Below are positions 51,652 through 60,253 of a stretch of 64,000 bases of DNA, in pieces. The first letter of the stretch is position 1, and every line of letters begins with the position of its first letter. The notes beneath the pieces are model-generated. The model made no database searches, was not told where the DNA came from, and was given only the letters and a program-made list of their open reading frames with translations. Position numbers and translations under genes: made by a program. This DNA is from PALSA-968 sp964387075 (GTDB taxonomy: Bacteria; Bacteroidota; Bacteroidia; B-17B0; Aurantibacillaceae): positions 186,001 to 250,000 of the forward strand of contig CAYLVB010000001.1 in assembly GCA_964387075.1 (NCBI GenBank), given 5' to 3'.

Positions 51652-54600
51652 TTATGGAGTCTGCAAAAAGTGTTCCCCATAGCGCACACCAATGATAAGC
51701 ATATCGTCGATCTGCGCGTGCTCCCCTCTCCATTTTTCGATCTCCGATTCTAAAAGAGCGGACTGAGAGGCCATACTCTTATCCTGGATAGTTAGCAAAA
51801 GTTTTTCAAGGTTCACATCAAAAAATTTATCGCCCTCGGTTCCTCCAAACTGGTCGCAATACCCGTCGGTGTACAGGTAAAAAGTATCGCCCGGCTCCAG
51901 CGCGATCACTTCCTTCTCAAACTTAATTTCCTTTTTGGTGATGAGGCCGAGTGGGTGTTTGCCTATTTTGTATCGCTTTACCTCGCCGTTCCTGATCAGC
52001 AAAAAAGGGCGGCCCGTTGCCGAGATCGCCAACTGATGCTTAGCCTTATCGATCACGCATAAAGTAATGTCCATTCCGTCCACGGTATCACTTTCATGCT
52101 CCGATTTCTTCAGAGCCACTACCAGGCCCTCATGCAATTTTTCAAGGATCTTTGCCGGGTCTTTTAATTTTTTGCTCTTTACCGTCTCAACCAAAAGATT
52201 ATTGCCTATCAGCGACATGAACCCCCCGGGCACGCCGTGGCCTGTGCAATCTACAGCCGCCACGAGTAAACAATCATTCTGCTCGGTGAACCAATAGAAA
52301 TCACCGCTTACTATATCCTTGGGTTTAAAGAATATGAACGACTCGGGCACTATCTCGTTCAGTTTTTCCTTGAGGGGAAGAATAGCTTCCTGTATTCTTT
52401 TGGCGTAGCGAATGGAAGAAGTGATGTCGTGGTTCTTTTTTTCGATGGTTTTGTTTTGTTGTTCAACCGTTTCTTTCTCTTCCCTCAATTCTTTTGTTTT
52501 TTCTAAAACCTGCTTTTCCAGCAATTGCTGTGTACGGCGCAAGCGGTTGATCCTTGTTCTGAAATAACCATAGGCCGAAAATAATACCAGCAAAGTTGTC
52601 CCGGTTATGAACCACCAGGTTTTCCAGAAAGGAGGCGTAATGCTGAATGCAAGCGTTGCGGGGTGCTCATTCCATTTCCCGTCATTGTTGCAGGCCCGCA
52701 CCTTAAATACGTATGTGCCGGGAGGAAGATTGGTATAAGTGGCAAAACGCTGAGTGCCGGGCGTGGTCCAGTTCTTATCAAAACCTTCCAGCATATACCT
52801 GTAGCGCACTTTTTCGGGAATACTGAAACTCAGGCCCACAAAATCAAACGTAAGGTGATTTTGGTCATAGGGAAGCCGGAACTTAGCGGGCAGAAACAGG
52901 CCGGAATCCTGCTTTTCGGAATACAGCGCGTAATCAGGTCTTTCAAAATACAAACGCAGGCCTGTGATATGGGTTTGAGGTTCTGTTTCATTCAACTTAT
53001 CAAAAGAAGGATCGTAAATGTATACGCCCTTTATGGAGCCGATCCATATGCGTCCCAGCCGGTCTTTCAGGATCGAATTGGTATTACACTCCATTCCGCG
53101 GAACCCTTCTTCCTTACCAAAATGGCGAACCAACACCTTCCCGCTTTTTAAATACTCGGCCGTATTGAGCTTATCCACTCCTTTATTTGTACCAATAATC
53201 GCGCGCCCATCGTTGGTGAACTCGATGGCGTAGGCGGTGTTAGAACTTAAACCATCCCGTGTAGTGAGCTTCTTTATTTTACCGGATACCGGATCAATAC
53301 AACTTACCCCGCCAAAATTAGCCGTCCAGATATTTCCGTTCTTGTCTTCGGCGATCGATAAAACAACATTATCCGCCAATCCGTCCTTCTCCGAAAAACA
53401 TTTGAATGAAATTTTGCCATCCTGCTCCAGGATTTGCGCGATACCGCCGGCCGAAGTGCCCACCCATAAGTTCTTCTTTGAATCCTCGAACACTCCGAGT
53501 ATGCGGTTGGCGGGAAGCCCCTCTTTCATGGTATAAACCATAAAATTATTATCCACCAATTGGTTGAGGCCATTGGCGGTGCTAACCCATATCCGGCCCT
53601 TTGAATCTTTCATGATCGACCGAACGTTGTTCCCACTCAACGCATTCTTTGCCTTAAAGGGAGTGATCTTTCCGTTGCTATAACGAAACAACCCGCTTCC
53701 ATAACAGGCGATCCAGGTAGTTTTTTCATCTTCTTCATAAATGCACCACACTTTTTCTGAAGCAAGCCCGTTCCTTCCGTCATAGAAAGTATAGCTCTTT
53801 CCGTCATACAAACTAAGTCCGTTATCGTGCCCATACCAAATTCTTCCATTACTTCCCTGGCACATGGATAATACCATGTCGCTGGCCATACCGTTCTGCG
53901 TGCCGATCGAGGTGATGGCCTGCGAACCATATTTTACCGCGCCGCTGCCATCCGTGCCCATCCAAATATTGCTCTCGCGATCCTGCAAAAAACAAAGTAC
54001 GCCGTTTATGGAAAGACCTTCCTGTATACCGATATGCTTTGCTTTTCCATTCTCTATTCTATAAACTCCGTCGTTCCAGGTGCCTATCCATACATTTCCG
54101 GCAAGGTCCTGATCGAAAAAACGCACAAGCAGCTTTTTATTTCCCAATAAAGGATCAGGATGTTTAAGAATGCTATCGTTAACGATAATATTCACACCAT
54201 TATCAGTACCAACCAGCAAGGCACCCGTCTTTGTTTGCCAGAAAGCATAGGCCGTATTATCATTTAAACCATTTGCAGCGGTGTAATGCGAAACATGTTT
54301 GTCTTCACGAATACAATAGATGCCCTCATTCAAGGTGCCGAGCCATGTATTTTTTTGGGGATCCTCGTATACACCTGTAACCACTTTCCCTTTTGCTGCC
54401 GCTACCTGTTGCAGCAAAACTCCGTCGTACACAAAGGCCCCTTGATTGGTTCCGAACCATACTCTTTTCCGGCTGTCTATCCGTAAACTTCGTACCGAAA
54501 GTCCTTCGAGTGATTTAAAAACTCCCGGGACAGGCATGAATTTCCCCTGATGATAAATGCTAATTCCCTTATTGGTACCAAGCCATAACTTATCATCCGC

Positions 54601-54861
54601 GTCGAGCTGCATCGATAGAACGAGATTATTAGCAAGCCCATCCATATCGGTAAAGCTGGTAAAGTTTCTACCGTCGTATTTTGTAAGACCTCCCCCATCG
54701 GTACCCATCCAGATAAACCCGTTGCGGTCCTGCACGATCGCGTGCACCTGCGATTGTGGAATTCCCTCATCGATAGAATAAACACGAAAATTGTACGATT
54801 GGGCAAAAAGTCCAATGAAGAATCCATAAAAAAGAAGGGCCAGGAGAGCTTTCTTTTTCAT
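51652..54861 (-). CDS. Two-component-propeller sensor with SpoIIE/PP2C phosphatase (SiaA-like)
   Basis: A 1069-residue protein. A signal peptide leads to a large periplasmic double propeller of Reg_prop blades (repeated 'DRNGFIWMGTDGGGLTKYDG'-type units). A Y_Y_Y domain ('LPPGTYVFKVRACNNDGKW') and one TM helix ('WWFITGTTLLVLFSAYGYF') follow, then a coiled coil and a C-terminal PP2C phosphatase with metal-binding Asp residues in 'KDIVSGDFYWF' and 'AAVDCTGHGVPGGFM'. It would dephosphorylate the SiaC-like protein encoded just upstream, on an extracellular cue. Abuts that gene. Confidence 0.88.
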   Translation of the reverse strand: MKKKALLALLFYGFFIGLFAQSYNFRVYSIDEGIPQSQVHAIVQDRNGFIWMGTDGGGLTKYDGRNFTSFTDMDGLANNLVLSMQLDADDKLWLGTNKGISIYHQGKFMPVPGVFKSLEGLSVRSLRIDSRKRVWFGTNQGAFVYDGVLLQQVAAAKGKVVTGVYEDPQKNTWLGTLNEGIYCIREDKHVSHYTAANGLNDNTAYAFWQTKTGALLVGTDNGVNIIVNDSILKHPDPLLGNKKLLVRFFDQDLAGNVWIGTWNDGVYRIENGKAKHIGIQEGLSINGVLCFLQDRESNIWMGTDGSGAVKYGSQAITSIGTQNGMASDMVLSMCQGSNGRIWYGHDNGLSLYDGKSYTFYDGRNGLASEKVWCIYEEDEKTTWIACYGSGLFRYSNGKITPFKAKNALSGNNVRSIMKDSKGRIWVSTANGLNQLVDNNFMVYTMKEGLPANRILGVFEDSKKNLWVGTSAGGIAQILEQDGKISFKCFSEKDGLADNVVLSIAEDKNGNIWTANFGGVSCIDPVSGKIKKLTTRDGLSSNTAYAIEFTNDGRAIIGTNKGVDKLNTAEYLKSGKVLVRHFGKEEGFRGMECNTNSILKDRLGRIWIGSIKGVYIYDPSFDKLNETEPQTHITGLRLYFERPDYALYSEKQDSGLFLPAKFRLPYDQNHLTFDFVGLSFSIPEKVRYRYMLEGFDKNWTTPGTQRFATYTNLPPGTYVFKVRACNNDGKWNEHPATLAFSITPPFWKTWWFITGTTLLVLFSAYGYFRTRINRLRRTQQLLEKQVLEKTKELREEKETVEQQNKTIEKKNHDITSSIRYAKRIQEAILPLKEKLNEIVPESFIFFKPKDIVSGDFYWFTEQNDCLLVAAVDCTGHGVPGGFMSLIGNNLLVETVKSKKLKDPAKILEKLHEGLVVALKKSEHESDTVDGMDITLCVIDKAKHQLAISATGRPFLLIRNGEVKRYKIGKHPLGLITKKEIKFEKEVIALEPGDTFYLYTDGYCDQFGGTEGDKFFDVNLEKLLLTIQDKSMASQSALLESEIEKWRGEHAQIDDMLIIGVRYGEHFLQTP

Positions 54862-55224
54862 CTAGAAAGGCTCATAAATAAATTTCAGGCCCACCAGGTC
54901 GGCGAACTCCTCGCCGGTTTCCTGCATATCGGTGTCTTCTTTTTTATAATGCCATTGGATGGTTACTTCCTTGTCTTTGATAGTGGCCAGTTTGCTTAGT
55001 ATGTCGAAAATAGGTTTGTAGGAAGAGGAATTGAAATATTTTAATTTAAAGACAAAGCTGGTCTTAGGATTAGGCCTTGCAATGTAAGCATCTACCCAGC
55101 TCATCACCGGGGCGTAAAACTCCCGAGTGTCTTCTGGATACGATTTTCCCGAGATCTCGAAATGACCGGCACCGGCATCGAGTATCACTAAGGGCGTATC
55201 AACTGTAGCTTCTATCTTAAGCAT
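54862..55224 (-). CDS. SiaC-like regulatory phosphoprotein (DUF1987)
   Basis: A 120-residue protein: 'TPLVILDAGAGHFEISGKSY' and 'FEISGKSYPEDTREFYAPV' hold the conserved G-S/Y-phospho region, and 'LKYFNSSSYKPIFDIL' and 'IQWHYKKEDTDMQETGEEF' match DUF1987. In Pseudomonas SiaC is phosphorylated by SiaB, dephosphorylated by SiaA, and tunes a diguanylate cyclase. Here the same three functions are adjacent in order B, C, A. Confidence 0.88.
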   Translation of the reverse strand: MLKIEATVDTPLVILDAGAGHFEISGKSYPEDTREFYAPVMSWVDAYIARPNPKTSFVFKLKYFNSSSYKPIFDILSKLATIKDKEVTIQWHYKKEDTDMQETGEEFADLVGLKFIYEPF

Positions 55225-55232
55225 AAACCGCT

Positions 55233-55793
55233 TTATTTTTTATCGGAGATATGAATATTCAATGAGTAAAAAACAAGATCACCATCCAGTTTCCTGAAAT
55301 TGTATTGAACATCGTCGGATTTACGCGCGATACTGATGAGACCCAGGCCTGCACCCGATCTATCCGAAAGTTGCGTTTCGGTCAGCGTTTTTTTGTGCAA
55401 AGCCTTCAATTGTTCCTTGTCGAGCGACTTGATCAGATCGAGTTTCTGCTGCAAGGCGGGAACATCGGCCTGTTCAATAAAATTACCCGTACTTACCGTA
55501 AAAGCGCCGTCCTTTAAAGATACGATCACGATCCCGGGTTTCAGATCACCGCCCGAATTGAATTCGGCCCCGTACTTTCGTATGTTCTGCATACACTCTA
55601 CCAAAACGGAGAAAACGCGCGTACGCACAACGGTAGAACCGCTCTTCATATCCGGCTCCTGCTCTGTCAGGATCACAATAGCGTTCACCAGGTCCTGGTT
55701 AAAGTCGCCTTTAAAACACAGGATGATGTTTTCTTTATCGCAATCCGTGAGCCAATCGTATAACAGGGTTACTTTATCTCCCGTTTCAGCCAT
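55233..55793 (-). CDS. SiaB-like protein kinase (DUF6272)
   Basis: A 186-residue HATPase-fold kinase: 'RVFSVLVECMQNIRKYGAEF' (N-box) and 'SDRSGAGLGLISIARKSDD' (G-box) bind ATP. The family phosphorylates SiaC-type proteins on Ser/Thr. Eight bases before the SiaC-like gene and first of the operon. A 230-base gap with no gene (55794-56025) precedes DoxX downstream; it shows nothing I can name. Confidence 0.85.
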   Translation of the reverse strand: MAETGDKVTLLYDWLTDCDKENIILCFKGDFNQDLVNAIVILTEQEPDMKSGSTVVRTRVFSVLVECMQNIRKYGAEFNSGGDLKPGIVIVSLKDGAFTVSTGNFIEQADVPALQQKLDLIKSLDKEQLKALHKKTLTETQLSDRSGAGLGLISIARKSDDVQYNFRKLDGDLVFYSLNIHISDKK

Positions 55794-56025
55794 AAAAAGT
55801 GATCTTAGATTAAAATTAAAATTACATTTTTTTTATGAAATGACAATAAATTAACTGAAAGCCGGGATAAACGCTGTTTCGGCCGATCCCGGGCCGGATA
55901 AGGGAGTTAATCCCTCCTGAAATTTTTAAATTCTAGGCTTCGGAATTCTCGTGGGGTTCTTACTGCAGTTGATCCCTTTTCAGGTTCGTTCGTATCAAAA
56001 GTTTCCCAACTCTGTTTAAGAAAAG

Positions 56026-56466
56026 CTATTGCTTATTTTTTGACAGCACATGGTCTAGACTTATTATTCCGCTTCCGGTAAAAATAAGGCACAACAGCAT
56101 AAGGGCGTAGTAAAGTGGTATTTCGTAGCCGTTATCGCCGGCGGCAAAGCCGTTGTCCCAATGCACGGTTTTGATGGCAACCATCATGGTAATGATAAGC
56201 GGAATGGCTATGATCCTTGTTCCTAAGCCCAAAGTAAGTAATACAACACCCAAGCATTCAGTGATCGTTACCAGCCAGGCCTGGAAATAAGGCGCGGGCA
56301 ATTCCATCGATGCCAACCACTCGCCTATTGCATGAACATCTTGCATTTTGTTCCAGGTGGGTTCAAGAAAACCGTAAGCCAGCATGAGGCGCAGGATCAA
56401 AGGCGCGATGTCCCGTGCTTTATCCACCGCGGCATTGAAATTTGAATAGGTCTGTTTCAAACTCAT
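56026..56466 (-). CDS. DoxX family membrane protein (BufD/HvfD-like)
   Basis: A 146-residue protein with four TM helices: 'IAPLILRLMLAYGFLEPTWN', 'WLVTITECLGVVLLTLGLG', 'IIAIPLIITMMVAIKTV' and 'IPLYYALMLLCLIFTGSG'. It contains the DoxX mark G-F-x-x-P near the start. DoxX proteins are the usual last member of DUF692 RiPP (HvfABCD/bufferin) loci, thought to help in the envelope. Ten bases after the HEAT gene. Confidence 0.85.
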   Translation of the reverse strand: MSLKQTYSNFNAAVDKARDIAPLILRLMLAYGFLEPTWNKMQDVHAIGEWLASMELPAPYFQAWLVTITECLGVVLLTLGLGTRIIAIPLIITMMVAIKTVHWDNGFAAGDNGYEIPLYYALMLLCLIFTGSGIISLDHVLSKNKQ

Positions 56467-56475
56467 TCACTAAAT

Positions 56476-57231
56476 TTAAAAATATTTAGAGATATATCGA
56501 ATGGCTTCCTGTTGCGTCTTTACCGAAAAATTGCGATACCTGTGATGCACATCAACGATCTCATCCAGCGCGTCCTTCACCAGTTCCTTGTTCTCCCACT
56601 TCTTAAGATCCGAGATAACGGTCTCCAGGCAGCCTTTCTTATAGCTTATCTGGCCTATTACATGCACTAAGGTATTTCTCACCCGGTTCTTATCGTCGTG
56701 CTGCAGTTCTTTTAGCAGCGGCAAAATATCCTGCGGGTGCTTTCTTCCGCGCAACTCTATACCGTGACAAATTTCGCGGCGTATCTCCTTATCGGGGTGC
56801 TTCAGGAATTTCTTAGCAAACCGTAGAACAGGTTTCGGGTTCTTCTCCCCCATCTTTTTGATAGAACCGATCACCGCGTTACGGACCGAATGATGTTCGT
56901 CGAACAAACCTTTCTCCATCAGGTGTTCTATCACATCAAAATCAACCATGCCTATTTCTCCGGCCGAGTTTATCACGGTTTGTCTTACTTTTTCGTTCTC
57001 CGATAAAAAAAGTTTGTCGAGCAAAGTAAGAATTCGCTTCTGAAGGCTCTTATTTGCTTTGTAGATCCTGCCCATGGCAAGATAAGCCGATTTGCGGATG
57101 TAGGTATCTTCATCCGAAAAGTAAGTTTCAATAGATCGGTGTGCTCTGTTTTTCAGATCAGAAAAAATGTGTTTACTGATCTCTGCAACCAGTTCTTCGC
57201 GTTCAGCTTTGCTTAGATCGTAAAAGGCCAT
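56476..57231 (-). CDS. HEAT-repeat protein within the bufferin operon
   Basis: A 251-residue all-helical protein of about six HEAT/PBS-type repeats ('DEDTYIRKSAYLAMGRIY', 'ENEKVRQTVINSAGEIGM', 'EHHSVRNAVIGSIKKMGE', 'PDKEIRREICHGIELRG'). Such proteins bind partners. It lies one base after the DUF2063 gene, so it is part of the modification operon. It is not a standard component, and its role there is unknown. Confidence 0.8.
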   Translation of the reverse strand: MAFYDLSKAEREELVAEISKHIFSDLKNRAHRSIETYFSDEDTYIRKSAYLAMGRIYKANKSLQKRILTLLDKLFLSENEKVRQTVINSAGEIGMVDFDVIEHLMEKGLFDEHHSVRNAVIGSIKKMGEKNPKPVLRFAKKFLKHPDKEIRREICHGIELRGRKHPQDILPLLKELQHDDKNRVRNTLVHVIGQISYKKGCLETVISDLKKWENKELVKDALDEIVDVHHRYRNFSVKTQQEAIRYISKYF

Positions 57232-57232
57232 A

Positions 57233-57985
57233 CTATATTCTGTTACCTAATACAAACCCTTTTTGAGATAGGTCCTTTAAAAAAGCATGCAAATGCGCCT
57301 GCGCCCCGTTCTTGTCCGCAAAATTAAAGATCGATCGCAACTCATCAATGATCGCGGGGAGTTTTTTTCCTTCCTCAATTTTTTCTATCGTCAAAGCGTG
57401 TAAAACAGAAATATCCATGAATTGCACACTACCCGTCTCGGGTTGACGAAAGATCAAAATAAAGAATTGTCCTTTCTTACTTTCATCCATGTCGGCAGGT
57501 GCGGTTGTATGCACCGGGTATGCCGAAGAAAGTATGCGGTATTCGGGATTGATCGCAATAACGTCTTTGTTCCAATCGCCTTCAATTTTATAAGCAGGAA
57601 AAGCTTCGTCCTTCATGGTGTGAATGTCGAGCTCTATCCACTCGAACAAAAGAAGGTCTTCTAACCAGGGCCATTGATATTTCTCTTTCCAGTTCTGTTG
57701 GCAGGCGTATTCGTAGAACTCGCCCGGCACTTTCCAAACCTGTGGGGTTTGGCAATTGTGTTTGCTGAAGAAATCGTGCACCAGCTCTTTCCATAGATCC
57801 TTCGAAGCAAAATGAAAAAAAACAGGGAAAGCACTCTCCAGAATATCGTCGATGATATTGTAAACAAGCCGACGGTAATGATGCACATGTTTTTGGTTTA
57901 CCTCCGTGGTTAGCGTAAGTTCGCCTGTACGGCAGTAATCTGCCAGTTTGCTTTGCAATCTTTTGGTTTGTTCTTTAAGCAACAT
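57233..57985 (-). CDS. DUF2063 family protein (BufC/HvfC-like partner)
   Basis: A 250-residue protein: 'ADYCRTGELTLTTEVNQKHV', 'YRRLVYNIIDDILESAFPVF' and 'LLFEWIELDIHTMKDEAFPA' match the DNA-binding-like DUF2063 N-terminal domain and RRE-like C-terminal part found next to DUF692 enzymes. It is thought to bind the precursor and present it to the enzyme. Overlaps the DUF692 gene by 11 bases. Confidence 0.82.
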   Translation of the reverse strand: MLLKEQTKRLQSKLADYCRTGELTLTTEVNQKHVHHYRRLVYNIIDDILESAFPVFFHFASKDLWKELVHDFFSKHNCQTPQVWKVPGEFYEYACQQNWKEKYQWPWLEDLLLFEWIELDIHTMKDEAFPAYKIEGDWNKDVIAINPEYRILSSAYPVHTTAPADMDESKKGQFFILIFRQPETGSVQFMDISVLHALTIEKIEEGKKLPAIIDELRSIFNFADKNGAQAHLHAFLKDLSQKGFVLGNRI

Positions 57986-58811
57986 GTTGCGGGGTCCAGA
58001 TCTTATTGCAGATGCCTTGTAATTTATTGAGCTCTCCCTGGAGTTCGGGGTATTCAGGGAAATTGAAATCGCGCTCCAATAATACAGGAACGGGTTTTAC
58101 GTGATGCAATGTATAATCAAAAAGTTCAAAAACCGGATCGATGATATTCTCGCCATGCGTATCGATGATGAGATCATCAGCCACCTGCAGATGACCCGCC
58201 ATGTGAATATAGGCCACGCGTTCCAAAGGAAGTTTATGCAGGAATTCCTTCGGCGCATATTTATGATTGAATGAGTTCACGTAAATATTATTTACATCCA
58301 GCAGCAAATTACAATCCGCTTCATTGGCAATGGCGGAAATGAAAGAAGGTTCGTCCATCTCGGGTGCCACCGATGTATAATAGCTTACGTTCTCGATAGC
58401 TATTTTTCGTTCTAAAAAATCCTGCACCTGTTTGATGCGATCGGCCGTGTGCTTCACGGCATCTGAGGTAAAAGGAATTGGCAACAGATCGTACAAGTGA
58501 GCGTTATCGCACTTGGCGTAACTTAAATGCTCGGAATAGATCTGTACGTTGTATTGTTTTAAAAATACTTTCAGTTTCTTCAGGAACTCCCAATCCAGTT
58601 CGTCGGGACTTCCAATGGACAAGGATAAACCATGGCATAACAAAGGATATTGCGCAGTAACTTTATCGAATTGTTTTTTCCAGTAGCCGCCCATGTCTAT
58701 CCAGTTCTCGGGGGCTACCTCGATGAAGTTGGGATGCAGGACATTCTTTGTGAGAAAATCCTCCGCGAAATCCTTGCGAAACCCTATGCCTGTTTTACCG
58801 TGTAAGTTCAT
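57975..58811 (-). CDS. DUF692 multinuclear iron-dependent oxidase (BufB/HvfB-like MNIO)
   Basis: A 278-residue TIM-barrel enzyme of the MNIO family. Metal-binding His/Asp/Glu motifs are seen: 'HGLSLSIGSPDELDWEFL', 'SEHLSYAK', 'IENVSYYT', 'LLLDVNNIYVNSFNHKY', 'YIHMAGHL', 'DTHGENIIDPVF'. Known MNIOs convert Cys of EGKCG-type precursor repeats into heterocycle/thioamide groups that bind copper. Here it lies 73 bases after a matching precursor gene. Confidence 0.9.
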   Translation of the reverse strand: MNLHGKTGIGFRKDFAEDFLTKNVLHPNFIEVAPENWIDMGGYWKKQFDKVTAQYPLLCHGLSLSIGSPDELDWEFLKKLKVFLKQYNVQIYSEHLSYAKCDNAHLYDLLPIPFTSDAVKHTADRIKQVQDFLERKIAIENVSYYTSVAPEMDEPSFISAIANEADCNLLLDVNNIYVNSFNHKYAPKEFLHKLPLERVAYIHMAGHLQVADDLIIDTHGENIIDPVFELFDYTLHHVKPVPVLLERDFNFPEYPELQGELNKLQGICNKIWTPQHVA

Positions 58812-58827
58812 GCTTCTTTAAAATTAA

Positions 58828-58860
58828 AATTCCCGTCCGTCATTACGACAGACGGGAATT
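58828..58860 (-). terminator. Attenuator/terminator between precursor and MNIO genes
   Basis: AATTCCCGTC (58828-58837) and GACGGGAATT (58851-58860) form a 10-pair stem; on the minus strand it is followed by TTAATTTT. A second hairpin (AACCCT...AGGGTT then GTTTTT on the minus strand) lies just before it. They would let the precursor be made in excess over its enzymes. Confidence 0.65.
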
Positions 58861-58883
58861 TCACTAAAAACAACCCTGTTGTA

Positions 58884-59240
58884 TTATTTAGGGTTTTTCT
58901 TTTCGCCGCATTTGCCTTCTCCGCATTTGCCGTCTTTTGCTTTTTTCTCGCCGCATTTCGCGTCTTTAGCTTTTTTCTCGCCGCATTTCGCGTCTTTGGA
59001 TTTTTTCTCGCCGCATTTCGCGTCAGCTGCTTTTTTCTCGCCGCATTTCGCGTCAGCCGCTTTTTTATCGTCAGCTTTCTTTTCGCCGCAGGCTAATTCA
59101 ATAGCGTTGCGAACTTCAGATCCGCTACCAAGCGCGTTGTAGTTGAACAGGCTGCTTGTGTTTGCGTTCAAAGAAAGGCTCAATAAAGCGCCGGCGATCA
59201 TTGAACCGGCCATGATTGTTTTTTTGTTCTTGTTTTCCAT
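58884..59240 (-). CDS. Bufferin/HvfA-type RiPP precursor with CGEKK repeats
   Basis: A 118-residue protein: Sec-type signal (about 8-27, ANA), then Lys/Asp/Ala-rich repeats with seven Cys. These are one ACGEKK, four DAKCGEKK units, and a final DGKCGEGKCGEKK. The EGKCG-like motif is the modification site of MNIO enzymes in HvfA and bufferins, which hold copper in the periplasm. It follows the anti-sigma gene and precedes the MNIO gene on the same strand. Product identity rests on repeats and neighbours. Confidence 0.88.
   Translation of the reverse strand: MENKNKKTIMAGSMIAGALLSLSLNANTSSLFNYNALGSGSEVRNAIELACGEKKADDKKAADAKCGEKKAADAKCGEKKSKDAKCGEKKAKDAKCGEKKAKDGKCGEGKCGEKKNPK
58905..59075. repeat. 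Tandem DNA repeats encoding CGEKK units
   Basis: Near-identical units of about 30 bases (core CTCGCCGCATTTCGCGTC plus TTTTTT spacers) repeat along the precursor gene. Such DNA can gain or lose units by slippage, changing the number of Cys sites. Confidence 0.8.
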
Positions 59241-59351
59241 AGTGATTGGTTTTTGTTGTTTTGGGTTTATATTATTTTATGTGTTATCTGCGCTTACTGT
59301 AAATATAGACGTGGGACTTAAACCACCCTTACAGGAATCCTTAAAAAATCT

Positions 59352-59648
59352 TTAATTCTCGTTTAATTTACTGTTAATCAATAGTTTTAATTTACTCTTC
59401 TCGGTCTCCTTTAAAGACCCTTTCGATGCTAAAACGGTTTGGCTGATCACCTGGTTCATGATTGCCGATTGCTTTTTAAAAGCCCGGCAGAATTTGCAGA
59501 TGGTCAAATGAAATTTCAAAGCCGCCTCATCCTTGAACGAAAGCTTTTGCACTTCTTCTTTCTTCAGTAAAAGATACGTAGCCTGCTTGCAGCAAAGGTT
59601 CCAGCCCCTGCCAGCAAAATAGTGTGCATATCTATCTTCTCCGCTCAT
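59352..59648 (-). CDS. Zinc-finger-type anti-sigma factor
   Basis: A 98-residue cytosolic protein with 'FHLTICKFCRAFKKQ' (H-x3-C-x2-C), the ZAS/anti-sigma zinc motif. It starts MSGEDRYA; ATG 59648 forms ATGA with the sigma stop. No TM, so it is a soluble anti-sigma. Between sigma and RiPP precursor, as in other bufferin loci controlled by ECF sigma factors. Confidence 0.78.
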   Translation of the reverse strand: MSGEDRYAHYFAGRGWNLCCKQATYLLLKKEEVQKLSFKDEAALKFHLTICKFCRAFKKQSAIMNQVISQTVLASKGSLKETEKSKLKLLINSKLNEN

Positions 59649-60253
59649 GCTTTGAACCAGTTCTTTTCGAGGCATTCCCGCATCTGCAATTTGGCGCGGT
59701 GCAGGATGACCCAGTAGTTAGACGGCGATATTTCCAGCTCCTTACATATTTCTTCGCTTTTTTCCTCGTCCACGTGTTTCAGGGTGAAAACAGCGGCCCA
59801 TGCCTTCGGTAATTTACCCAGGCATTGGTTAAGGATCCTGCGGAACTCGTTCTGCTCGATGTTACTTGTCTTTTGCTCGTTCCAGGGTTGTGGATTATGG
59901 GTGCCGGCCCAATGGCCCGGGCGAGACCCCTCATCCTCTCTGAAATAATGTTCGTAAGCCACCTTGTATTGCTCGCTTTCTTCGAACGATTGCTCCTTTC
60001 GAACAGCATTCTTGCGGTAAAGGTCAATGATCTTTCTTTTGAGTATAGACACCAGCCAGGTCTTTTCAGAAGCTTCTCCCTTGAAATTGTCTTTAGCCTT
60101 TAACGCCGACAAAAAAGTATCCTGCACAAGATCCCGCGCAGCTTCCTCATCACTTACCCTGGAGACAGCGAAGGTATAGAGATAGTCGGCGTAAGTATCT
60201 ACCCATTTTTCGGGAGCCAGTTTGTTATTTGATCTGGTGAGCGGCAGGTTCAT
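59645..60253 (-). CDS. ECF-type RNA polymerase sigma factor
   Basis: A 202-residue sigma-70 family member: region 2 'YADYLYTFAVSRVSDEEAAR' and 'ASEKTWLVSILKRKIIDLYR', region 4 'KLPKAWAAVFTLKHVDEEKS' and 'SNYWVILHRAKLQMRECLEK'. ATG 60253 overlaps the upstream stop (TAATG) and is preferred to one at 60277. It likely drives the precursor and maturation genes when the anti-sigma lets go, perhaps on copper or oxidative stress. Confidence 0.88.
   Translation of the reverse strand: MNLPLTRSNNKLAPEKWVDTYADYLYTFAVSRVSDEEAARDLVQDTFLSALKAKDNFKGEASEKTWLVSILKRKIIDLYRKNAVRKEQSFEESEQYKVAYEHYFREDEGSRPGHWAGTHNPQPWNEQKTSNIEQNEFRRILNQCLGKLPKAWAAVFTLKHVDEEKSEEICKELEISPSNYWVILHRAKLQMRECLEKNWFKA

Noticed and set aside
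58905..59075. Regular ~30-base repeats considered as a CRISPR array
   Set aside because: They are in frame inside a coding gene and encode CGEKK units; spacers are not unique.
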